Assembly (NCBI GenBank): GCA_003506065.1
Contig: DNXA01000019.1
Location: forward strand, 9,813 to 21,242
From: Actinomycetota bacterium
GTDB lineage: Bacteria; Actinomycetota; Actinomycetes; S36-B12
DNA length: 11,430 nucleotides
Reading direction: 5' to 3'
In this document: piece by piece, positions 1-6,454 of the stretch
How the letters are laid out: each line of letters begins with the position of its first letter
How positions within the stretch are numbered: position 1 is the first letter of the stretch
Notes under the pieces: generated by a model
Told to the model about the DNA's origin: nothing
Databases searched by the model: none
What the model saw: the letters and a program-made list of their open reading frames with translations, nothing else
Translations under genes and position numbers: made by a program

Positions 1-683
1 TGTCGATTGCTCAGGGCGAGCATGTCTACCTGGTCGGTCCGAGTGGTGCCGGCAAGTCGACCCTCGTGTCGGTGCTCATGGGATTCGCCAGATACAGCGG
101 GAGCATCACGGTCAATGGAGTGGAACTGGCCTCAGTCGATCAGGATGAACTGCGCACGCACGTTGGCCTGCTTGAACAGCGCGCGCATATCTTCGGCACC
201 AGCATCGAGGAGAACGTATCCCTTGGTCGTCAGACTGCCGACGAGAGTCGGGTGCGAGCTGCGCTCGCCGACTCCCAGCTGCAGCCGATGCTCGACCGTC
301 TGCCGCAGGACATCGACACTCGGGTGGGCAGTTTCGGTTCTACGATCTCCGGCGGCGAAGCGCAAAGGATAGGTGTTGCTCGCCTGTTGATCGAGCCGCG
401 TTCGCTCATCTTGCTGGATGAGCCCACAGCGCACCTGGATGCTGAGAATGCGCGCGCTCTGGAGGAGATGCTGCTCGAGGAGTTTGTGTCGAATACCACC
501 ATCACGATCAGCCATCACCTGCTCGCTATTCCCGCAAGCGCTCGTGTGGTGGTGCTGGAGAACGGAAGGATTGTCGAGTCAGGAACCCGCGATGAGCTTG
601 AGCAGGCAACGGGCTGGTTCGCTGAACAACTCAATGCCCAACGAGAGTCTGCGGTAATCGCCGCGGCCAGCGCAATGCCCTAA
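1..683 (+). CDS. ABC exporter ATP-binding domain, CydC-like (5' truncated by window)
   Basis: C-terminal nucleotide-binding domain of a membrane ABC exporter. The frame is open from base 3 with no start, so the gene begins upstream; 226 residues are visible. Counting from the first whole codon, the Walker A loop GPSGAGKST is at 12-20, the Q-loop region LLEQRAHIFGTSIEEN at about 56-71, the signature ISGGEAQR at 115-122, Walker B LILLDEPTAHLD at 135-146, and the H-loop histidine at 171. All ATPase motifs are intact. The AHIFGTSIEEN and DEPTAHLD wording resembles CydC, the CydDC subunit that exports cysteine/glutathione and is needed for cytochrome bd assembly. The transmembrane half and cydD lie outside the window, so another type-IV exporter half is possible. 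It ends 27 bp before a convergent gene. The ABC ATPase call is near certain; the CydC assignment is moderate. Confidence 0.85.
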   Translation, partial: SIAQGEHVYLVGPSGAGKSTLVSVLMGFARYSGSITVNGVELASVDQDELRTHVGLLEQRAHIFGTSIEENVSLGRQTADESRVRAALADSQLQPMLDRLPQDIDTRVGSFGSTISGGEAQRIGVARLLIEPRSLILLDEPTAHLDAENARALEEMLLEEFVSNTTITISHHLLAIPASARVVVLENGRIVESGTRDELEQATGWFAEQLNAQRESAVIAAASAMP

Positions 684-693
684 GGGCTGAAAT

Positions 694-707
694 CAGCGGA
701 CTCGCTG
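694..707. terminator. Short hairpin between convergent genes (possible weak bidirectional terminator)
   Basis: A perfect 5-bp inverted repeat, CAGCG-GACT-CGCTG, lies in the 27-bp gap between two converging reading frames. The stem is short and there is no clear T-run on either side, so its role as a terminator is inferred mainly from position. Confidence 0.25.
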
Positions 708-710
708 CAC

Positions 711-1250
711 TCAGTTGACCGGCTTCATGCTTCTGGCAACGAGTACCAACTGCTGGGCAGAGAGCTTCTGCTTGCCTGTGGTCTCGATCACCACCATGGT
801 CTTGGTCAGACCCTTGATCGCCGGCAGAGTCACCGAAAGATGTCCGCCGTACTTCAATACGTCCGCCTTGGTGCAGATCTTCACTTTGGCTGGATCGCAG
901 TACGCCTGCACGGTCGCGCGCGCACCCTTGATGGTGGTCGTCAGCACGGTAGGGCCGCTGCCGACATCGGAGCACAGCGGGTTGCCCTCTGTCACAGTGA
1001 AGTAAAGAGCGGCCTTCTTGCCGTACGAGACGCCCAGATCCTGGTCGGTGCCGGCCGGGCACTCAGCCTGCCCCGAGCCCGTTGGCGGAGTCTTCAAACC
1101 TGCGGTGTACGAGGGCTGGTACACGGTGTACGAGACGCCGGCCTGCTGATCCTCATACGGATTGCCTGTGCCCATCCCATAACTGGGTGCGGCGGACAAG
1201 CCCGTGGCAATCACGAGGACAGCGCCGATTGCAGAGGGGATGCGCTTCAT
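711..1250 (-). CDS. Secreted protein of unknown function with four cysteines
   Basis: This 179-residue protein is one I do not recognise. It starts with a classical Sec signal: basic MKR, a hydrophobic stretch at about 6-20, then a small-residue region (SAAPSYG) that gives a plausible signal peptidase I site near 20-25. There is no lipobox cysteine, so it is probably released or wall-associated rather than a lipoprotein. The mature part is rich in Gly, Thr, Ser and Val and has four cysteines, at 64, 93, 118 and 126, an even number that suits two disulfides outside the cell. It looks like a small beta-rich domain. The start at 1250 is preferred over an in-frame ATG at 1328 because it places the signal peptide at the N-terminus and has a GAGAGG ribosome binding site 6 nt upstream. 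It is divergent from the nitrilase gene and probably transcribed alone. Confidence 0.72.
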   Translation of the reverse strand: MKRIPSAIGAVLVIATGLSAAPSYGMGTGNPYEDQQAGVSYTVYQPSYTAGLKTPPTGSGQAECPAGTDQDLGVSYGKKAALYFTVTEGNPLCSDVGSGPTVLTTTIKGARATVQAYCDPAKVKICTKADVLKYGGHLSVTLPAIKGLTKTMVVIETTGKQKLSAQQLVLVARSMKPVN

Positions 1251-1256
1251 GAGGAG

Positions 1257-1262
1257 CCTCTC
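1257..1262 (-). promoter_or_regulatory. Ribosome binding site of the secreted-protein gene
   Basis: On the minus strand, GAGAGG lies 6 nt before the ATG at 1250. It decides the start: the upstream in-frame ATG at 1328 would bury the signal peptide behind about 26 polar residues. Confidence 0.5.
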
Positions 1263-1293
1263 GCTGTGTGGTCGATCGCAGGACTGCGAATCG

Positions 1294-1322
1294 ATCATCC
1301 GTGTGCTCGCATTGTGCACCAA
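1294..1322 (-). promoter_or_regulatory. Possible promoter of the secreted-protein gene
   Basis: On the minus strand, TTGGTG (1322-1317) and GATGAT (1299-1294) are separated by 17 nt. They match the sigma-70 consensus at 3/6 and 4/6 positions. The predicted transcript would start about 35-40 nt before the ATG at 1250, consistent with a leadered message that has a ribosome binding site. The match is weak in sequence but correct in spacing. Confidence 0.3.
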
Positions 1323-1346
1323 GGTCAATGCCTGCGCATTGCGGCC

Positions 1347-1352
1347 TAGGCT
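1347..1352 (+). promoter_or_regulatory. -10 element of a likely leaderless promoter for the nitrilase gene
   Basis: TAGGCT fits the actinobacterial TANNNT -10 pattern. Exactly 6 nt separate it from the ATG at 1359, so transcription would begin on the start codon. No Shine-Dalgarno sequence is visible. A -35 element is not convincing. Confidence 0.5.
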
Positions 1353-1358
1353 CTGGAC

Positions 1359-2177
1359 ATGTCGGTGTCGGTAGCGCTCCTGCAGCTTGAGGTATCCAGC
1401 GCGGAGTCACCAGATGCTCGTGTGGCGCGTGTGCTGAACCTGATTCCAGAGGCTGCCGCAAACGCGGAGTTCCTTGTGCTGCCCGAGCTCTGGCACGTGG
1501 GGGCCTTCGACCTGGATGCGATCCGCACTCATGCTCAGTCAATCCTCGGTCCGCTGGCAAGGCAGCTCGGTGCAGCAGCACGCGCCCAAGGGGTCTGGCT
1601 TCATGCCGGGTCCATCGCAGAGCGCGATGATTCGGGAAGGCTCTTCAACACCAGCCTGCTCTTCGCCCCCAGCGGTGATCTGATTGCGAGGTATCGCAAG
1701 ATCCACCTGTTTGGCTTCGCATCAGGCGAAAGCGCGGTGATGTCTGCCGGTGAGGAGCTTGTGCTGACCCAGACCGACCTCGGTCGTACTGGATTGAGCA
1801 CTTGCTATGACTTGCGATTCCCCGAGCTCTTTCGCGCACTTGGAGCGCAGGGAGCCGAATCTGTGGTCGTGACTTCGGGTTGGCCGCACTCACGCATAGA
1901 GCACTGGAGGGTTCTTGTGCGCGCCAGAGCCATTGAGAATCAATGCTGGGTCATCGCATGCAATCAGGTCGGAACCCAGAATGGCCCCGACGGCCCAATG
2001 ATGCTCGGTGGGCTCTCGCAGATCGTGGATCCTCTGGGTGAAGTTGTTGCCCAGGGTGGTGCTGAAGAGTGCTTGGTGTTCGGGTCTGTCGACGTCACAA
2101 GTGTTCGGGAGGTTCGCGACTCGTTTCCGGTACTGCGCGATATCAAGTTCACAACTGGATTCAGCGTTGCAGATTAG
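1359..2177 (+). CDS. Carbon-nitrogen hydrolase (nitrilase superfamily amidase)
   Basis: A cytosolic amidohydrolase of 272 residues, normal for the single-domain Nit/omega-amidase branch. The full Glu-Lys-Cys catalytic triad is visible: Glu43 in LVLPELW, Lys114 in RYRKIHLF, and the nucleophile Cys149 in STCYDLRFPELFR. The segment TSGWPHSRIEHWRVLVRARA (172-191) and the following ENQCWVIACNQVG are typical of the family. The family hydrolyses carbon-nitrogen bonds of amides; the nearest functional types by motif are omega-amidase (2-oxoglutaramate) and deaminated-glutathione amidase, and sequence alone does not choose between them. The start at 1359 is supported by the -10-like TAGGCT 6 nt upstream and by alignment of the first beta strand (VALLQL). 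The last 17 bp overlap the 3' end of the convergent L,D-transpeptidase gene. It probably forms its own transcription unit. Confidence 0.9.
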   Translation: MSVSVALLQLEVSSAESPDARVARVLNLIPEAAANAEFLVLPELWHVGAFDLDAIRTHAQSILGPLARQLGAAARAQGVWLHAGSIAERDDSGRLFNTSLLFAPSGDLIARYRKIHLFGFASGESAVMSAGEELVLTQTDLGRTGLSTCYDLRFPELFRALGAQGAESVVVTSGWPHSRIEHWRVLVRARAIENQCWVIACNQVGTQNGPDGPMMLGGLSQIVDPLGEVVAQGGAEECLVFGSVDVTSVREVRDSFPVLRDIKFTTGFSVAD

Positions 2178-2910
2178 CTTTCAGCCCGATCACTATCACG
2201 GGATGGGCGCTTGGATCCAGCCAACGCATGATGCGACGCATATCGGCCCTTGGAATGCTGACGCAGCCGACTGTCGGTTCGCCTTTTGACACGTGCAGGA
2301 AGATCCCGCCGCCACGAGCGGTGTTGCTGGGTTTGTCAGTGCGCCGCACGCCAGCACTTGATCGGGTGATCGTGCCGGTGGGCTCATTGAAGCTGGTCGT
2401 CACGACGTAGTCGTATTGCGGTCCCAACTGCCATAGATGCTCGACGTATCCACCGTAGGAGCGCCAACTGCGATCAGCATCCTGGAAGAGGTTGTAAGTC
2501 GAAGGCACCTTGGGGTTGTAAGTCCAGGCGTCATTGCGGTCGATCTGGGTGTACGGGAGTTTCGCTCCGGGATCCGGCAGTCGACCAAACGAGGAGTTCA
2601 GCGCGTAGGTGCCCATCGGCGTGGTGCCGGTGGATTGCTTTCGCAGAAGGCCTGGGACGAGGCCATGGCGCCCGAGGAAGGCTGTGGTCGAACGCCCAAT
2701 CTGCCTCCAGCCCTGGGCCGTGCGCTCGTATGTGGCAAGGGTGGCAGTTGTGGACTTCATGCTCTTGGCTGTGACCAGGACGACTTGCCTGCTGTTGCTG
2801 GTTCCTGGGAGCTCGAAGGTCTGATCAGCAGCCGAAGCCGGAGAAGCAACCAGTCCCAGCAGTCCGATGGCCCCGCACAGGGCCGCACGGCCGATCAAGC
2901 GGAGTCTCAT
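2161..2910 (-). CDS. Exported L,D-transpeptidase (YkuD domain)
   Basis: A 249-residue secreted enzyme. It has a Sec signal (MRLRLIGRAA, then a hydrophobic core, with likely cleavage after SPASA at 27). The YkuD catalytic motif is at 206-216: His206 in IFLHVSKG and Cys216 in PTVGCVSIP, followed by the usual RADMRRIMRWLDP helix. YkuD enzymes form 3-3 peptidoglycan cross-links or attach proteins to the wall through a cysteine thioester. The N-terminal part (28-100) lacks a recognisable LysM or Ig-like repeat, so this is a one-domain form, and a general YkuD peptidase or transpeptidase role cannot be excluded. The start codon overlaps the stop of the upstream CopD-CtaG gene as ATGA, with no strong ribosome binding site, suggesting translational coupling. 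Its 3' end overlaps the convergent nitrilase gene by 17 bp, so any terminator would lie inside that gene. Confidence 0.88.
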   Translation of the reverse strand: MRLRLIGRAALCGAIGLLGLVASPASAADQTFELPGTSNSRQVVLVTAKSMKSTTATLATYERTAQGWRQIGRSTTAFLGRHGLVPGLLRKQSTGTTPMGTYALNSSFGRLPDPGAKLPYTQIDRNDAWTYNPKVPSTYNLFQDADRSWRSYGGYVEHLWQLGPQYDYVVTTSFNEPTGTITRSSAGVRRTDKPSNTARGGGIFLHVSKGEPTVGCVSIPRADMRRIMRWLDPSAHPVIVIGLKANLQR

Positions 2911-4916
2911 CGCTGGCGCTGATCGCGTTCGGCAAGGCGCGCGAGATGATCGTTGTATGCGTTGAGCTCGGTATTGCCGTCGCGATCAGCCTGACGGTCA
3001 TTCCGCTTGGCTTCTCGGTCGTCGCTGCGCGCCCATTGGATCGAGATGACGATCATCACGATGAGGGTGGGAATCTCAGAGAGCGCCCATGCCACCTGGC
3101 CGCCGTTCAAGGAGTCCTGCAGCAGATCCGGTATCCAAGGCGGACGAACGATCCCGTACCACTCATAGGCCAGTGGGGTGGAACTCATCATCAGGATGAC
3201 AGCGAAGAAGCCATGAACTGCAAGGGCCAGGAGCAGCAGCAGCAGGCGAGCCCAATAGGACAACGGCCTGGGTCGAGGATCAACGCCGATGACGACCCAG
3301 TAGAACAGGTAGCCGGAGAACAGGAAGTGCAGCTGCATCACGATGTGCCCGACGTGACTGCCCATCAGCCAACCGAATGCTGGAGTCAGATACAGCCCAT
3401 AGAGGCCGAGCACGTACACCACAAACACGTAGAACGGGTTGGTGAGGATTCGGGTGATCCAACTGTGAAGGAACCAGACGAGCCACTCTCGTGGACCGCG
3501 CTCATGCCCATGCGATGGCCGCAGCGCCCGCAGGGCCAGTGTCGCCGGAGCTCCCAGGACGAGCAGGATCGGTGCCAGCATCGTCAAGGTCATGTGCTGC
3601 AACATGTGCAGGCCCACTGACACTTGCGCGTACTGGGAGATCCCGGCGTTGGTGCACCAGATCACGACAACGAGCCCGAGCATCCACGAGATCGTTCGTC
3701 CCCATGGCCACAGGTGTCCGCGCGAGCGCATGCGTGCCACACCCGCGATGTACAGCCCTGCGGCGACCAGGGAGCCGACGAAGAAGAGCGGGTCAAGGTG
3801 GAAGCCGAAGGCAACGGAATCGAAGGTTGGCGAGGATGGGTAGGCAAATCCGAGCAGACTTTCACCATATGAAGTGAACTGCGTTTCTACACGTGGTGGC
3901 GCAGATGAAGACAGCGCGACTCCCAGTGCGATGGCCACGCCCATGGTGAGAAGTTCGAGGGCGGCGACTCGGACGAACACTGCAATGCGCGAGGTGGTCA
4001 GGGAGTTGGTGATGCGCTCGCGCATCACCAAAGCGATCACGCCTAAAGTCACCAAGATGAACAGCTTGAAGACGATGACCTGGCCGTACCCAGTTGAGAA
4101 GAGCTGATTGACCGTGTCCAGCCTGGTGTAGGCGTTGGCCATGCCGCTGACAGCAACCAGGACGAAGGCGATCAGCGCGATGCTTGAGAACTTCTGCACG
4201 GCTCGTTGAATCGGCATATCGCGTCGAACTGCGTGCAGGGCAAGTGCCAGCAGCCCGCCGACCCAGAGGTAGGCGCCAAGAATGTGGGCGACGCCACTGG
4301 AGAGGGCCATCGCGTGATCGCCGAGCCCGGCGCCGTGGCCACCCAGTGCGGGCAGTGCGGCAGCGAGCAGCGACGTGACCAACCAGCCCATCGCCGCGCC
4401 CGTGGACGAGCTGAGAAAACAGCCAACGGCCACCACAAGTGCGAGGGCGGCTACAGCTATCAACGCGCGGGTGGCCGGCACTTCATTGGCGTAAGTGGCG
4501 ATGACCTGCGGATTGAGAGCCTCGATCAGCGTGAGCCCGAGGACGTTGGCCAGCGAGAAGACCATCTGCACGAGCGCAAGCACCGCCCACGCACACGCTG
4601 CAAGCCCTGCTCGCACGAGATCCCTACGCCCGGCAGGGGAGACAACGCCATTCTTTCCGGCTGGATCCAGAACACTGGCTGAGAGCAGCCAGCCGATCGT
4701 GACAAGTGCCGCAACATCCGTGAGGAGACGCAATATGGGCGAACCCCAGACCACGGCTGGTCCAGGATCCGGCAAGCCAAGCGCGGGTGCCTCATATGCG
4801 CCGCCCGCGACGACCAGGCCGACTGCCAGAACGCTGACCAAGGCGATGAGCGCCGCCAAGCCCAGCAGGCCGAGCGGGAGGGGAGTCGTAGGCCTGGCAG
4901 AAGTCCTCACTGCCAT
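2907..4916 (-). CDS. CopD-CtaG fusion: copper transport / cytochrome c oxidase assembly membrane protein
   Basis: A 669-residue polytopic membrane protein with two parts. Residues about 15-340 carry the CopD-type copper-transport helices, with histidines at 194, 201 and 211 in LGGHGAGLGDHA and VAHILGAYLWVGG. Residues about 370-630 form the caa3-type CtaG domain, with the conserved GLHMLQHMTLTMLAP (436, 437 and 441 region), His521/His524/His530 in SHVGHIVMQLH and a late His568. A charged tail (629-669) ends the protein. This two-domain layout and length are usual for actinobacterial members. CtaG-family proteins are linked to copper delivery to the oxidase CuB site; CopD is linked to copper uptake. 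The start at 4916 is chosen over ATGs at 5021 and 4928 because GGAGG sits 5 nt upstream and the hydrophobic region then begins promptly. It is first in an operon with the L,D-transpeptidase. Confidence 0.9.
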   Translation of the reverse strand: MAVRTSARPTTPLPLGLLGLAALIALVSVLAVGLVVAGGAYEAPALGLPDPGPAVVWGSPILRLLTDVAALVTIGWLLSASVLDPAGKNGVVSPAGRRDLVRAGLAACAWAVLALVQMVFSLANVLGLTLIEALNPQVIATYANEVPATRALIAVAALALVVAVGCFLSSSTGAAMGWLVTSLLAAALPALGGHGAGLGDHAMALSSGVAHILGAYLWVGGLLALALHAVRRDMPIQRAVQKFSSIALIAFVLVAVSGMANAYTRLDTVNQLFSTGYGQVIVFKLFILVTLGVIALVMRERITNSLTTSRIAVFVRVAALELLTMGVAIALGVALSSSAPPRVETQFTSYGESLLGFAYPSSPTFDSVAFGFHLDPLFFVGSLVAAGLYIAGVARMRSRGHLWPWGRTISWMLGLVVVIWCTNAGISQYAQVSVGLHMLQHMTLTMLAPILLVLGAPATLALRALRPSHGHERGPREWLVWFLHSWITRILTNPFYVFVVYVLGLYGLYLTPAFGWLMGSHVGHIVMQLHFLFSGYLFYWVVIGVDPRPRPLSYWARLLLLLLALAVHGFFAVILMMSSTPLAYEWYGIVRPPWIPDLLQDSLNGGQVAWALSEIPTLIVMIVISIQWARSDDREAKRNDRQADRDGNTELNAYNDHLARLAERDQRQR

Positions 4917-4921
4917 ACCTG

Positions 4922-4926
4922 CCTCC
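4922..4926 (-). promoter_or_regulatory. Ribosome binding site of the CopD-CtaG gene
   Basis: On the minus strand, GGAGG lies 5 nt before the ATG at 4916. It supports this start over the in-frame ATGs at 4928 and 5021. Confidence 0.65.
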
Positions 4927-4942
4927 ATTTGCGCACATCGCG

Positions 4943-4948
4943 ACTTTA
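4943..4948 (-). promoter_or_regulatory. Possible -10 element for the CopD-CtaG operon
   Basis: On the minus strand, TAAAGT matches TANNNT and would place the transcript start near 4936, about 20 nt before the ATG at 4916, leaving room for the GGAGG site. A loose -35 (TTCACG, 4970-4965) is 16 nt upstream. This would also rule out the longer ORF starting at 5021. Confidence 0.35.
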
Positions 4949-5035
4949 CGCCGCCGTTCAATGTCGTGAAGCGGCCGTCTGGGCCTGTGCCCTTGTGAAA
5001 TGTTGCCTGCGCTCCGCGCACGGTCGCGGATTCGA

Positions 5036-5041
5036 CACAAT
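5036..5041 (+). promoter_or_regulatory. -10-like element of a likely leaderless promoter for the DPA operon
   Basis: CACAAT (5/6 match to TATAAT apart from the first and third positions being C, i.e. 4/6) ends 6 nt before the ATG at 5048, the spacing expected if transcription starts on the start codon. No Shine-Dalgarno sequence precedes that ATG. The -35 region is unconvincing. Confidence 0.4.
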
Positions 5042-5047
5042 GTGCAG

Positions 5048-5551
5048 ATGAAGCGGATGTGGTTGCACTCGGTGACGCCGATTGCTCCTCCGCGCTCCTC
5101 GAATCCAGGCTTGAGATCGCTGCTCTACGCCGCAGTTGTTGTCGGCACCTGGGCTGGAGTCATCTGCCTGCTGATCTTCGGATTGGGCTCTCTTCTGGGT
5201 GTGCCTTTCGAGGTGGTGCTCAGCCAAGGCGAGGCCCCGGTCCGCATCGCATGGTTCATGCCCTTTGTCCTGACGGTCCTGGTTTCTGTGCTTGCTGGGT
5301 TCGCCATCGTCCTTGTCCTGGGGCGCAAGCACGCACGCGTGATCGTGCTGATTGCCAGCGTGGTTGTCGTACTGGCAAGTCTGGTGCTTCCGCTGATGCA
5401 GCCGAGCACGGTGCTGTGGTCAACGCGCATCTGGCTGTTGGTGATGCACCTGCTTGCCTGGCTCGTCATCGTGCCTCAGCTCGCGCGGATTGCCGGAGAT
5501 TCAGAACCGGCTGCAAGTGAGGTTCGCGAGTTCCAATTGGAATCTCGATGA
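5048..5551 (+). CDS. Four-helix membrane protein, DUF6069-like
   Basis: A 167-residue inner-membrane protein with a short polar N-terminus and four predicted helices (roughly residues 25-48, 68-92, 98-118 and 125-147). A GVPFEVVLSQG segment follows helix 1, and PLMQPSTVLWSTRIWLLVMHLLAW lies near the end, split by the last loop. This pattern recalls the actinobacterial DUF6069 family, whose function is unknown; I assign it from memory of the family pattern, so the name is tentative. An in-frame ATG at 5000 exists, but the ATG at 5048 has a -10-like CACAAT 6 nt before it and gives a sensible N-terminus; an ATG at 5057 is also possible. Its stop overlaps the ubiA start as ATGA, so it is the first gene of the DPA operon and is probably co-translated with it. 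A role in that pathway is inference from position. Confidence 0.78.
   Translation: MKRMWLHSVTPIAPPRSSNPGLRSLLYAAVVVGTWAGVICLLIFGLGSLLGVPFEVVLSQGEAPVRIAWFMPFVLTVLVSVLAGFAIVLVLGRKHARVIVLIASVVVVLASLVLPLMQPSTVLWSTRIWLLVMHLLAWLVIVPQLARIAGDSEPAASEVREFQLESR
5528..5546 (+). promoter_or_regulatory. Palindrome over the ubiA ribosome binding site
   Basis: A perfect 12-bp palindrome, TTCCAATTGGAA (5531-5542), extends to GAG...CTC with one bulged T. It lies inside the last codons of the upstream gene and contains GGAA, the only Shine-Dalgarno-like sequence for the ATG at 5548. In RNA it could fold (with a few central bases as loop) and hide the site until the upstream ribosome opens it. A 12-bp palindrome is expected a few times by chance in a window of this size, so only its position makes it notable. 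Confidence 0.3.
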
Positions 5552-6453
5552 CAACCCTGATTGCCCGTCGATCTCCACTGCTCGCCGCCGTCGTTGCCAT
5601 GCGCCCGCGCCAGTGGGTGAAGAATCTGCTCGTCTTTGCAGCACCTCTCGCAGCAGGCAAGGTTCTCCAGGCCGATGTGTTCTGGCCGACTGTTGGCGCA
5701 TTCTTCGCCTTCTGCCTTGCTTCCAGCGGCACTTACGTCATCAATGATCTTCGTGATGTCAAAGCCGATCAGGAGCACCCCACCAAGAGGTACCGCCCGA
5801 TAGCCGCGGGTGAGCTCTCGGCCGGCAGAGCCATTGCTTTGGCCGTTGTCCTGCTCATTGCCGGATTCTCCATTGCCCTGCTCATTGCGCCCGCGCTTGC
5901 CGGAGTCATTGGGCTGTATCTCCTCTTTACCATCTCCTATTCCCTTGGCCTCAAGCATGAGCCAGTCATCGAGCTGGCTGTGCTCTCCATGGGATTCCTC
6001 CTGCGTGCCGTGGCCGGTGGCGTGGCCTCTGACCTTCGGATCTCGCAATGGTTCTTGATCGTGGCGGGGTTCGGTTCGCTGTTCATGGCAGCAGGCAAGC
6101 GCTATTGCGAGCTCTCAGGTGTGCTGGCTTCGGGCGATCACGATGCCAGCGCTCAACGCAGGAGTCTGTCTGGGTACACGCTTGGCTACCTGCGCTTTGT
6201 CTGGGGCATGGCTGCCTCGGTGACGATCACGGCCTACTGCTTCTGGGCATTCGAGGTGGGTGCGGCTCCGTCGACTCTGCCCTGGGCGCAGTGGAGCGTG
6301 CTGCCATTTGTGCTGGGAGTTCTGCGCTATGCCGTGAGCATTGATCGGGGCAAGGCGGAGGCTCCCGAGGATGCTGTTCTCGCAGATCGCGTGCTGCTGC
6401 TCATTGGCTTGGTGTGGGTGGTCCTGTTCGGCCTTGGTGCGATGGGGGTATGA
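5548..6453 (+). CDS. ubiA: Decaprenyl-phosphate phosphoribosyltransferase (UbiA family)
   Basis: An integral membrane prenyltransferase that transfers 5-phosphoribose from PRPP to decaprenyl phosphate, the first committed step to decaprenyl-phosphoryl-arabinose. At 301 residues it is almost the length of the Mycobacterium tuberculosis enzyme (Rv3806c, 302). Seen in the sequence: the N-terminal MRPRQWVKNLLVFAAPL typical of this branch, the first aspartate motif NDLRDVKAD (66-74) followed by HPTKRYRPIAAG, and the second-loop region YSLGLKHEPVIE (131-142) with LLRAVAGGVA (151-160), then FGSLFMAAGKRYCEL. About eight or nine hydrophobic segments fit the UbiA fold. The neighbours dprE1 and dprE2 act later in the same pathway, which makes the phosphoribosyl specificity secure over ubiquinone or menaquinone prenyltransferases. 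The start is ATGA-coupled to the upstream gene. A separate phosphatase for the 5-phosphate product is not in the window. Confidence 0.93.
   Translation: MTTLIARRSPLLAAVVAMRPRQWVKNLLVFAAPLAAGKVLQADVFWPTVGAFFAFCLASSGTYVINDLRDVKADQEHPTKRYRPIAAGELSAGRAIALAVVLLIAGFSIALLIAPALAGVIGLYLLFTISYSLGLKHEPVIELAVLSMGFLLRAVAGGVASDLRISQWFLIVAGFGSLFMAAGKRYCELSGVLASGDHDASAQRRSLSGYTLGYLRFVWGMAASVTITAYCFWAFEVGAAPSTLPWAQWSVLPFVLGVLRYAVSIDRGKAEAPEDAVLADRVLLLIGLVWVVLFGLGAMGV
6444..6448 (+). promoter_or_regulatory. Ribosome binding site of dprE1
   Basis: GGGGG lies 6 nt before the ATG at 6455, inside the last codons of ubiA. It fixes the dprE1 start; the longer open frame from 6341 would add 38 residues overlapping ubiA. 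Confidence 0.55.
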
Positions 6454-6454
6454 G

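Noticed and set aside
2437..2922. 161-codon plus-strand frame opposite the L,D-transpeptidase gene
   Set aside because: Antisense to the signal peptide and body of the transpeptidase; no coding features.
2946..3620. Long plus-strand open frame (224 codons) opposite the CopD-CtaG gene
   Set aside because: The translation is rich in Gln, Arg, His and Asp with no domain or start signal, and the opposite strand encodes clear CtaG motifs; it is a shadow.
4917..5021. 35-residue N-terminal extension of CopD-CtaG
   Set aside because: It is polar with no membrane character; the ATG at 4916 has GGAGG 5 nt upstream, and a possible promoter lies inside the extension.
5000..5047. 16-residue extension of the DUF6069-like protein
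   Set aside because: Arg-rich, with no ribosome binding site; the ATG at 5048 has a -10-like hexamer at the leaderless spacing.
6341..6454. Longer N-terminus for DprE1
   Set aside because: It would overlap ubiA by over 100 bp with a Cys/Trp-rich extension; the ATG at 6455 has a ribosome binding site and matches the known DprE1 N-terminal length.
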